Positions 10,201 through 19,384 of a stretch of 64,000 bases of DNA are shown here, piece by piece. A program made the position numbers and the translations under genes. Below the pieces are notes generated by a model that did not search any database, had not been told where the DNA came from, and was given only the letters and a program-made list of their open reading frames with translations. The DNA lies in the NCBI GenBank assembly GCA_037179335.1, contig JAKZHN010000034.1, positions 124,001 to 188,000 of the forward strand, written 5' to 3'. Origin of the DNA: Cyclaneusma minus. Lineage: Eukaryota > Ascomycota > Leotiomycetes > Marthamycetales > Marthamycetaceae. How positions within the stretch are numbered: position 1 is the stretch's first letter; every line of letters begins with the position of its first letter.

Positions 10201-12895
10201 GTCTACCTGGAACTCTCCTACTGTCCGTCGCTCCCGTCTTCTTGTGTTCGGCGGCGTCAGATCCCGCGCTGCCAGAGTTGGTTGCCCACTGTCTGTGCTC
10301 TCGTCCTACGGATGATCCGTTGTATCAAGTGATAAAGCATCGACGATTTCCTGTGCTCCTTTATCTAAAAAATCTGGTGTTGTGAGCTCTCTTGTGCTGC
10401 TCTCAGATTCGATACCATTGAGGTGAGGCATTCGTTTAGCTTGGAAACCTTGTGCTACCCCAGCTTCAAGTCAATATCGGCTTTATAGCCTCAAGTTACA
10501 CCAGTTCATAGCAGCCCCGGTTATTCGGGCCATCGGTGCCTACACTCGTCCCGTTGATAGGGGCCAGCTGTTCACCGACGCCAACCTGCGTCACAAACTC
10601 CATACGGGCCACGTGGACCCCTGGATTATCCCCAGCTCTTCCCAGCTCCTCCCAGCTCGAAGTATAGTGCTGATACTATTTATGTCCCTGATTAATGTGC
10701 GATTCTACACATCATATTATCTCGCACGTTCTTGGAACGTGCTTTTTCGTCACCTCCTCCATCGAATGAACGCAGCATCGTCTTCCCCAGCGCAGGATCG
10801 ACTTCGGACCCCAGCCTCCAAGAGCCAATAACGGTTCACTTCACGACTCCTATAAGTTCCACGTTCCTTAAAGCATGACTTAACGTTTTTGACCTCCAAC
10901 GCAGCACCTCACGACGTCCGCCTGCCGTGGAACTTCCCATGCTTCCGCTATCCAACGTCTACGCTGCTGTCGCCGTTTCGCAAGAACCCCCTTAAGTGCT
11001 TGGCTGGGAGGCACGGACCAAGGAGAACGGCCGGCCGCAGAGGCATTCTGTATGATGTGTTGTGGGCTTTCTCCGCTGTCGCACTCCACGTTGGAAGGCG
11101 CTGATTGGTGGGAAGCAACCTTGACAGCGGGTGTATACACGGCTGTTTCGCGGCACGGACCGCTGCCGTTAATCCGGTGAGATTTCACAAGTTGTGAAGA
11201 ATACACAAGACTACTCTGCCAAGGAGCCTGTGAGGGAGCGAGAGCGAGATGTGTGTACGAATGAGAGGATATTCAGCAACGTAGATATGTTGCATTACTG
11301 GTATAGGGCAGTTGTAAGAGGACTTCACGGCTAGGTCCTTCGGTTGAGACAAGCTCAGAACCTCTGACGTCGAGTCAGGGTAAAACAAGGCATCCATTCC
11401 TGCTGCTTGGGTCTTCGGTAAGTGGTTGGCTAGCGATGGATGTCTTCTTCAAAGTCAAATGCACTGTCGATCCTTTCAAGTCCTTGGAACCCAGCCACTG
11501 CCACTGCCACCTTCCTGCCAGCCTCGCATGTCAAGGTAGACAAAGATAGAACACCGACTTATTAACTGCATAGTACCACAGTATCCCAAGTTAAGCCTCA
11601 AAGAAGGGACGATTGCCTAATTCCTATTTTATCTAGGTGCTGGTTCTTCTCAATCTTGTTCTAAAACATCGCCAAGAGCTGTGGGAAAGCTTTCATAAAG
11701 GACAAGTGGGGAAATGCAGAAAGGCGGCCTGTGCAAAGCTGCAAAACACGACAAATTTCCTGGATTCTTGTTAGCACTACAATTTCTTTCTACTTTATGG
11801 ATCAATGGCAATGAAGCTTTTCATATACGTGGGACTGAGGGAGGAACTGAAACTGCGCCCTATGGTCTACAAGCCCCTGGCCCCCTTTCGGGCCGTTCCG
11901 GATGCCTACAGCCCCATATCCTGCTAGAAGAGAGATGATCTGAGAAGATCAGACGAAGAATAAATGGAAGAGCCGCATCTTTAGCTCACTAGATTTATAG
12001 CCAGATCTAGAAAGCTAAAAGAGGATCTGATCGACTCCCCTTTCAATCTATCGGATTGGCACAGGGGTTCCAGGGACTTGGGCGAATATGATAGGTCACA
12101 AGAACACAGCGCAATGTAAGTACGTATCCACTAATAGACTGGAAGCACTTTATTTTGCCCTGACTACTTCACGTCTAGGTGTTATTTGCCACTTCAATGC
12201 TAACCCTTCGCTAGGAGGCCTCTTTCGAATTCAAAGAAGAACCATACTCCTATGATCTGGGACGACGCATTTTACCCTACTCGGAAGAACTAAAGTCTCC
12301 CGCTCCCACACCAACCTACCTACCCAGAAAGCCAAGCCGTCAAGCTTCAAACAGCAAGATCCGGAGAGGCGCAGCAGAGTCAGACTTGGGACGGGACAGA
12401 TATTGGATTGGATGATCTGAGGCAGGCAGGATGAGGCTTGGGACGGGATAGGTGATGCGATGATTCAGGGCTGAGCAGCATCGGATCGATCCGATCCGTG
12501 TGTGTGTTAGGTGATTTATCATGATCTGAGCCGTCCCGTTCTACGCTACGCTACCCCTGGGATTGATCTTTTTTTATACTGTGGGAGGCGGAGGCCGCTG
12601 AGGGACGGGATTTAGATGGCTGAGCAGTGGGGGAGTGGAGGTGGGAGGAGATGGGGATGATGTAAGGTCATACATGGTTGGTGATACTGATGGAGGCATA
12701 TAAGTCATTCTGACAGAAATTCGCTAACAAGAAATTGAGACCTGTGGGATTGTTGGTTTAAAAGCAATGGCTGCGGTGTGATAAACATAGTACCTGAAAC
12801 GGCTCAGACAAACATAGTAGTTGCGCGTCTGAGTCAATTGCCTACGAATTCGAATTTGGGGGAGGTCCGAATTTCAAGCGCGAGTCTTTTTTTTT

Positions 12896-12898
<3 letters not shown>
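7297..12898. other. Gene-poor 5.6 kb stretch
   Basis: Only short open frames on both strands, none with family-like composition, plausible splice partners or recognisable motifs. Frames up to about 160 codons exist (for example minus strand 9316-8828) but look like chance. Small direct repeats occur near 12385-12455 (cttgggacggga twice), and a short palindrome, CGGATCGATCCG, near 12484. No transposon coding remnant was recognised. Could hold non-coding RNA genes or decayed mobile DNA. Confidence 0.45.

Positions 12899-12947
<49 letters not shown>
12899..12947. repeat. T49 homopolymer
   Basis: 49 consecutive T, preceded by a nine-T run at 12887-12895. Marks the left border of the repeat-rich zone; true length is likely uncertain in the assembly. 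Confidence 0.9.
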
Positions 12948-12948
<1 letters not shown>

Positions 12949-13585
12949 GTAACAAGCTTACTCACGCCGTGCAAAGATCATTCCCCCTCTCGCAATTGGC
13001 GCGGGATGTCTTGGGCTGGGGTTGAAGATGAGTAGTAGTGGCTTCTCCTTCGTTTTCTTTCATCAAATCGCCGCCTGCCGCCCCCGCCCCCCATTACAGA
13101 ACTTCCTTCTCTCAGCTGTACCTTCCACCACCCCAGCGTACTGCGGCTCCAGTTCACTCGTTGGCGATATTCACCGGCTTTTCACTCACTATCAACGGCC
13201 AAGCCTCTCTGGCGTTACCTTCGAGGCAGCTCCAGCCACTCTCCTTTTCTGGTGGATCGGTCTCTTTGGCGCAGCTGAAATGGAGTATCCGCCACCCCCA
13301 GAACCCACGGAGCCGGAGCGACAAAGAGTCACTGTTCTGGTCTTGTTGGTTGTTTGATATAGATTGCTGAGTTGTTTGTTCAGACTTCACCTGCTACGAC
13401 GCAAGAGCCAGGTGAGCAGGTGGACGGAACATCATAACATGTATACTCTGTAACAGTTGACAAGCCTGGACAGATAACCGGGAGTAGTTAAAGCGGATTT
13501 CGCGTGAGAAAAGGGAGCGGGGAGATTCGAGATCGAGCATTCAAGGAGTGTGTGTAGTTGGAGAGGAGGTAAAATTAAAAAAGAT

Positions 13586-14114
13586 ATCTCGTATTCCCAA
13601 GCCGCCAGCCACTGTAATTGAAATCTTTGCTTACCCGTGCTGCGTATTTCAAGGCTCAACCGCATTTGCCCCTATGCTTTCATGAACATAGGCCAGATAC
13701 ACTCGCTCTGGATTTCGGCCCTCCTTCTTCCCACCGATCGATTTTGTTGCTCCTATCGAACTCGGATGAGATCCATCAGTATTTTTTGCCAACGATGGTT
13801 TTTGTCTGCTAAGATTGCCAAGGTTCAAATCTCTCATCGTTGGGCTGCACCGGGGCCTGTGTTTGCGTTAGCAATGACCAACTAAACCGTGGAGTGTGGA
13901 TTGAGAGCAGTGGCTTGATAGCTTGAGTTTTTTTTAATTTATTATGAACGAGTTGCTGCTGTTTTGCAATATGTGGCTGTGGATTATGAGAGGGTCGGGT
14001 AATGAGTGCTGGCTGCACTGGTTTGCTTCTCCTCCACCTGGCCGGCCACCTTCACTTGACTGACCACCCTCACCTCCAGTTTCCTCCACGAGGAAATTGG
14101 CAAAAAAAATTGTG
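13586..14114 (+). repeat. Degenerate tRNA-like repeat unit, copy 1
   Basis: First of four related units. Landmarks in order: a block near CAAGCCGCCAGCCACTGTAA; a GCTCAAC..TTTGCCCC block; a 55-nt D-arm-less tRNA-like segment (13789-13843); GACCAACTAAACCGTGGA; an AGCTTGAGTTTTT motif; a pyrimidine-rich end with CACCCTCACCTCCAG; then an A-run leading into copy 2. No coding potential recognised. Confidence 0.75.
13789..13843 (+). other. D-arm-less tRNA-Ser(GCU)-like segment, copy 1
   Basis: 55 nt bounded by a perfect 7-bp acceptor-like pair (CCAACGA / TCGTTGG), with TCTGCTAAGA in the anticodon position and GGTTCAAATC in the T-loop position. The D-arm with its A box is missing and the T-stem is poor. 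Resembles a decayed tRNA-Ser(GCU), an inference from order and motif only. Confidence 0.4.
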
Positions 14115-14575
14115 TTCTCATATGCTCAAGCTGCCAGTCACTGTAATTGAAAGCTGTGCTTACCCGTGCCGCGTGTTTCAATGCTCAACGCTTTTGCCCC
14201 GACGATATCTTTTAAAGTCGTGGGTCCCCTAATCTCTCAAATCAGTATTTTTTGCCAACGATGGTTTTTGTCTGCTAAGATCGCCGTGGTTCGAATCTCT
14301 CGTCGTTGGTTTGCACCAGGGTCTCGCAGGTCTGAAATTGTTAGAACGTTGACCAACTAAACCGTGGATTGTTGATAGAGACAGGGAGCTTGACAGCTTG
14401 AGTTTTTTGAGATTCATTGTTGTTGAATGGTTGTTGGTTCGAACTCATGTACCTAGCTAGCCAGCTGTAGATCTTGAAATGGTTGGGTAACGAGTGCTAT
14501 ACTTGTTTGCTTCCCATTCATCCCCAACTCCAGTTTCCCCTCTGAAAAAAAAAGCCTAAAAAATATGTTCTCATA
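14115..14575 (+). repeat. Degenerate tRNA-like repeat unit, copy 2
   Basis: Directly follows copy 1, about 530 nt on, in the same orientation, and carries the same ordered landmarks. Its right end runs into a 19-bp-repeat block (from about 14575), as if the unit were interrupted there. Confidence 0.75.
14255..14309 (+). other. D-arm-less tRNA-Ser(GCU)-like segment, copy 2 (best preserved)
   Basis: 55 nt with perfect 7-bp ends CCAACGA/TCGTTGG, the GCT triplet in TCTGCTAAGA, and a canonical T-loop GGTTCGAATC. No D-arm and no intact A box, so independent polymerase III transcription is doubtful. Its identity across copies is higher than that of the surrounding unit. Confidence 0.45.
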
Positions 14576-14646
14576 TTACTGTGGATATCCAAAATACTTC
14601 GAATATTTTCGAGTTCTTTGATTTTTTCCAGTTTTTTGGATTTTGT
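14575..14646. repeat. Partial 19-bp repeat block beside the G-tract
   Basis: About 70 nt ending in a 79-G run. Nearly the same block (shared string ACTTCGAATATTTTCGAG) ends in a C13 run inside the DED1 intron at 27060-27141, and a more diverged version follows the assembly gap at 15145-15232. Confidence 0.7.

Positions 14647-14725
<79 letters not shown>
14647..14725. repeat. G79 homopolymer and G/T-rich sequence
   Basis: 79 consecutive G, then G/T-rich sequence to 14859 and a gap. Open frames here encode only poly-Gly or poly-Pro and are not genes. Length and even identity may reflect assembly or sequencing artefact. Confidence 0.85.
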
Positions 14726-14859
14726 CGGGGGGGTGCGGGGGGGGGGGGGTGTGTGTGGGGTTTGGTGTTTTTTTGGGTGGTTGTGTTTGGGTTTTGGGGG
14801 GTGGGTGGTGGGGGGGGGGTCGGGGGTGTTGGGGGGGGGTGTTGAGGAGTTTGGAGGTT

Positions 14860-15123
14860 NNNNNNNNNNNNNNNNNNNNNNNNNNNNNNNNNNNNNNNNN
14901 NNNNNNNNNNNNNNNNNNNNNNNNNNNNNNNNNNNNNNNNNNNNNNNNNNNNNNNNNNNNNNNNNNNNNNNNNNNNNNNNNNNNNNNNNNNNNNNNNNNN
15001 NNNNNNNNNNNNNNNNNNNNNNNNNNNNNNNNNNNNNNNNNNNNNNNNNNNNNNNNNNNNNNNNNNNNNNNNNNNNNNNNNNNNNNNNNNNNNNNNNNNN
15101 NNNNNNNNNNNNNNNNNNNNNNN
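14860..15123. other. Assembly gap (264 N)
   Basis: 264 undetermined bases flanked by homopolymer-rich sequence; nothing can be said about the content. Confidence 0.99.
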
Positions 15124-15144
15124 AAAAAAATTTGTTTAAATTTT

Positions 15145-15232
15145 TATGTGGATAACCAAAATAATTCCAATATTTTGGTTTTTTTTTTTTTTTTTCCTTT
15201 TTTTGGTTTTTACCCCCCCCCCCCCCCCCCCC
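15145..15232. repeat. Diverged 19-bp repeat block ending in C20
   Basis: Contains GTGGATAACCAAAATAATTC, T-runs and a 20-C run at 15213-15232. Resembles the block left of the gap, so the gap may lie between two copies. Confidence 0.5.
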
Positions 15233-15281
15233 GCGAACATTCCCTTTTCCAAGTCTGACCTGGACCTTCCCGGGAAACATT

Positions 15282-15384
15282 TGGAAATGAACCTGTCCTG
15301 GGTCTTGCCAAACTGGAAACATCTGGAAATGACCATGTCATCCTGCTTTCCAGTTTGGCAAGACCCAGGACAGGTTCATTTCCA
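15282..15384. repeat. Perfect 38-bp inverted repeat
   Basis: Arms 15282-15319 and 15347-15384 are exact reverse complements over 38 bp with a 27-nt spacer. The spacer repeats a piece of the arm (CTGGAAATGACC). Any transcript would form a long hairpin. No flanking target duplication was recognised. Confidence 0.9.
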
Positions 15385-15506
15385 TGCTTGAAAGTTGTAA
15401 AGGTGTGTTTTGCTAGAGGGACCTTTCACAGTATCAGGAATTCCATGACGTTGCTGTGTTTGTTGTTCGCTATGTCATATATTACCTGAAACTTTTTTTT
15501 TTCATT

Positions 15507-15594
15507 TCAATCATTCCTTTCCTGAGATTCGCTGTCTGGTCCGATCATTTGAACCATTCCCTTCCTGAGATTTGCTGTCTGGTCCGAACATCCT
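15507..15594. repeat. Two-copy direct repeat of about 44 bp
   Basis: Sequence around CCTGAGATTCGCTGTCTGG and CCTGAGATTTGCTGTCTGG is tandemly duplicated with few differences. Confidence 0.75.
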
Positions 15595-15832
15595 GTTAAC
15601 TTGCTTTCTAATATAGTAAGTAAACCTGTTTTTTCAGTTCTGAATGTCCGACGAACGTCCGAAAGGTAAGTCCGTTGTGATTAGTGTCACGCATAGGACC
15701 TGCCTGAGACTTGAGCAGCAAGTCCGATGATGCTCCATACAGGCTAATAGTACGACTCAGCTCCCACCCTCCAAACAATTGGCAACCCAGCTTTCTTGAT
15801 CCTCGAGTTTTCTTCCTGCTCAGAGCTGGAGG

Positions 15833-16020
15833 TACAGTGGGAGGAAAAAAGTCTGAATACGGCCTACAGTCTCCGCTGGATTGCGAATGTCCCAAATTAC
15901 TTGGAATATTCCAAAGCACCTGGAATATTCCTAGTTACTGGGAATATTCCTGGTTATTTGGAATATTCGCAATCCAGCGGAGACTGTAGGCCGTATTCAG
16001 ACTTTTTTCCACCCACTGTA
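15833..16020. mobile_element. Tc1/mariner-type MITE with 19-bp-repeat core
   Basis: Arms 15833-15888 and 15965-16020 are inverted repeats of 56 bp (54 bp excluding the outer TA) with one mismatch at position 10. Outer ends read TA-CAGTGGG...CCCACTG-TA, the TA target duplication and CAGT ends expected of Tc1/mariner elements. The 76-nt core between the arms is four tandem copies of a 19-bp motif (TTACTTGGAATATTC type). It has no coding capacity, so it is non-autonomous. The single arm mismatch suggests recent origin or folding-driven conservation. Superfamily assignment is inferred from the ends only. Confidence 0.85.
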
Positions 16021-16270
16021 CTCCATCATCCAAACCTCAGTCGGCATCACTGCCATCACGCAAGCCTTGTCGCAATCTGCCACCACGCCCTTAGGCTTCA
16101 GATTGCATGTTTGCTTCACTTTTACCTCCCCAGCAGACCTTATTCCTCTCCCTTCGTCCCGACCGACCCCTTTCCCTGCCCCATAGCCGGCCCATCCCCT
16201 ATTCTCCCTCCCTGAAGAAGCGGATAAAGACTGGAGACCCAAAATACATGTAAAATTAGCAAAAAAGAAG

Positions 16271-17000
16271 TTCTCATATTCTCAAGCTGCCAGCCCACTG
16301 CAATTGGAAATACAACTCACTCGTGCCGCGAGTTTCAAAGCTCCTCGCTTCGCTGCGTATTTTATTTTTTCCATTCCTCGATATTCCTCGACTGTGTCAG
16401 AGGGTGAGGACAGCACGTAGGCGTGCCTCATGATGCCCTCATCGATGGGGCTCAACGCCTTTGCCTGGGTACCTCGTCACACATCTAAGACAGGTCCCTC
16501 CCCTCCTCCTCCGTCCCTTTCCAACGGTGAGTAATAGCTTTCTTCGGTGGTGTTGAATCCATTTTGCCGAAGTAAATTGACGCCAACGATGGTTTTTGTC
16601 TGCTAAGATCGGCCCTGGCTGAGGGGCTCGTGTCTCTCATCAATGGGTTTGCACTGGGGGTCTGTGGGAGTTAGCGAACATGGACCAACTAAACTTAGAG
16701 AGCGTGGATTGAGAGCAGTGGCATGACAGCTTGAGTTTTTTGAGACTGATTGTTGATGAGATTTGCTGGTTTTGGGCTATAGGGTAACTTGGGAGTCTTG
16801 GGGCCTGGGGGCCAAGGTGGCCGCATATCCGTTTGCTTCACCTTAACCGACCACCTGCACCTCTCTCTCCCGCATTCCTTCATCCCCGTTTCCTTCTTTC
16901 TCCAAACACCCATTCTGATTCTCCACCATGGAGAGGAGAGAACCAAATCCAGAAATCCAGCAGGCATATAAGAATGAAACAAAAAAGTAGCAAAAAATAT
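16271..17000 (+). repeat. Degenerate tRNA-like repeat unit, copy 3
   Basis: Same landmark order as copies 1 and 2 but longer (about 730 nt), with an insertion around 16360-16440. The tRNA-like segment (16583-16646) is expanded and its end pairing is reduced to 5 of 7. Confidence 0.7.
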
Positions 17001-17650
17001 CTCATACACTCAACCCGCCAACCCCGTAATTGGAAACACACTCGACTTACTATTGCTTCGAGTTTCTTAAAGCCTCGATATGCCGCGTATTTTAATTAGG
17101 TCCATTCGACAATGATGATAGGGCACAAGTCTTACATCCGTAGAATGCTCATCCCCTTCCGCTCATCAAAGTCGCACAGACTGGGGCTCAACGCCTTTGC
17201 TCCCATAAATAACTTGGAGGATTCCCCCAAGCGACGCTCCCATTCTGCTGCCTCGTTATTCATCCGAGTTCTCGCCAGGGACCTTTTGGATATCCTTGCA
17301 TTTTTTTTTTTTTTTTTTGCCACGCAAGTCTCTATGTCAGAAGACAGAGAAATTTTTCCCGCCAACGATGGATGTTTTTCTTGCTAAGATCGCCGTGGTT
17401 CGGATCTCTCATCGTGGGCTTTGTTCGCACCGGGACTGTGGGAGTTAGCAAACTTTGACCAAGTAAACTGCAGAGTGTGGAGTTGGAAGAGCGGGCATGA
17501 CAGCTTGAGTTTTCTGAGATTAATTGATGGTGAGAGTTGGCTATTTTGGATTGTATGACAGCTTGAGTACTTTGAAGTGTAGGCGCCCATACTGTTTGTT
17601 TCGTTCCACCCTCTCCTACTCCCCTACTCCCCTCTTCCCCCCCTCAATCG
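17001..17650 (+). repeat. Degenerate tRNA-like repeat unit, copy 4
   Basis: Starts with CTCATACACTCAACCCGCCA and holds a tRNA-like segment at 17362-17418 with 6 of 7 acceptor-like pairs. A T-run lies near 17300. Right end of the repeat zone. Confidence 0.7.
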
Positions 17651-17964
17651 TCTGGGTTTCGGGTCTTATGGGAAATCACTTGCTTGACGTCGCATAATCA
17701 GCTCTATTGGAAGCAACCCCATATCGAATACCAAAGAAAATCATACCAAGACTACACATCTCCCCAAGCAACCCCAACGTCCCTTCCCGTCCCAACCTCA
17801 ACCGGACCCCTCTCATAAATCTGCTACTCGTCAAAGGCCTTGACAACATCCCCCTCACACAACCCCCTTCGTGCATAGCCCCAACATCGCCACATAAAAA
17901 AGAAGTAAAAACTCGATGCCCCTCCAAGGACAGTTTAGCCTCACACATCATCATACAAATCATT

Positions 17965-18901
17965 CTAGAACAAAACATCGCTCATCCATTCCTCCCCCCG
18001 ATTGAAACGCGCATAAGTCTCCCTCCTCGGACTCCTAATCTCCCTATGCACCCTCCCCGCAGTCTTCCAGCCAAACCACCCCGCCATCTCCCAATCCACA
18101 AGTCCCACAATCTTGTCATTATCGACTATGCAATTAGACTGTGTAAAGTCGTTGTGCATGAGACTGAAGTCTCCGTCTTCGTTCTGGCCCGAGAAGATAA
18201 TATCTCGCTCCAGATCCTGAATGCCGCGGTGTTCCACAGGGTCTGGGTCAGGGACTAGGTACGAGCGTTGCGGGCTAGGTGACTTGATGGAGGCCAGCAG
18301 ACGCAACACAGCCCGTGCTTGCTGCTTGAAAGAGGCTTTTTGTGTGGGCGACAGATACTGCCATGCTACGTTTAGACCAACGCCTGGGATTCGCTCTTGG
18401 ACCAAGACGTCGCGTCCTTCAATCTTTGGTTCCGTACAAAATAATCAGCATTCAGCAATAGAAAGTTGTCAAAACGGCTCAATACAGAAAACTTTAGCAT
18501 ACCTTATCCGCGAAGTAGATCTTCGGCACCTGACAGCCAAATGCACCAAGCACATCTCTAGCTTTCGCAATAGCAGCAACCTCATTCGCATCAGCGAACG
18601 AATACTCTCGACAAGCTCTTCTACCTTCAAGCGTTTTCTTGAGGTGACTAGACTTGATAATTACAGTCCCGAGTGCAAACACATCGCGTCCACCGTCCTG
18701 GTTATCGTAGACCATGACAGATTCATCGCATTGTTGGAGCACTGAAGCCCAGTACTTTAGGGACTCGGGTGTGGTTGAGTTGACATGGGCTGGTTCGGGC
18801 TTGAAGTCATCGGCACGGGGGAGGTAGCGGCCGTAGAACGGCTCGGCTCTGTAGCGGTCTGTGGGTGGGATGTTGGCTGGGTTGGCGTCGTATGGGTTCA
18901 T
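17965..18901 (-). CDS. APH-family phosphotransferase (aminoglycoside/choline kinase-like)
   Basis: Small kinase-fold protein of the aminoglycoside phosphotransferase superfamily, common in fungi; substrate unknown. Exons 18901-18503 and 18423-17965; the 79-nt intron (gtatgc/caaag) joins ADK to IEGRDVLVQERIPGVG. The protein is 285 aa. The catalytic loop reads LMHNDFTQSN (His223, Asp225, Asn230), a variant of the usual HGD, and the metal-binding motif is LVDWE (Asp243). VFALGTVIIKS in exon 1 fits the N-lobe strand with the ATP-binding lysine. An in-frame upstream ATG at 19015 would add 38 hydrophobic or low-complexity residues; I prefer 18901 (MNPYDAN). Nothing suggests antibiotic resistance. 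Confidence 0.85.
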
Positions 18902-19384
18902 GGTGGATTTGGGGCAGAGTTGGAAGGAGAGAGGTGGAGTAGCAGGCGATGCTTGTACCGCCCATGGGTTTGAGAGAGTGGTCAGAGTAAGAGGAAGTGG
19001 TAGAGAAAAGTGCAATTAGGATTGAAGATTCAAAGTTGGCGTGGCTGGGTCAGCTTTTGGAGAAATCAAGTGATTTAGCAACTCATTGTTACGCTGCAAA
19101 GTAGAACCAACATAATGCGGGCTCCACTGCCCTTATCCCTTCTTGGCGCAACAGCTGCAGCGCGCGCTCCGTCGCGTCGCCCAATCTCTGACCTCCAAGG
19201 TTTCAGGGCTTATGATATACTGACCGCCATATCTGTGTGCAAGAATAAAAGGTTAATTCGTCAAACCCGTTCTGCTCTATACATCATACCCACAAGGCAC
19301 CGAAAAACCCAACAGGCTCAGCACACCACTTCTCCTTTTCAGCCCCCAAACACACCTCACACCCCAACCTCCGCTCATCGCACA

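Noticed and set aside
14581..15322. Long frames of poly-Gly/poly-Pro spanning the gap
   Set aside because: They arise only from the G79 and C20 runs and 264 N; not genes.
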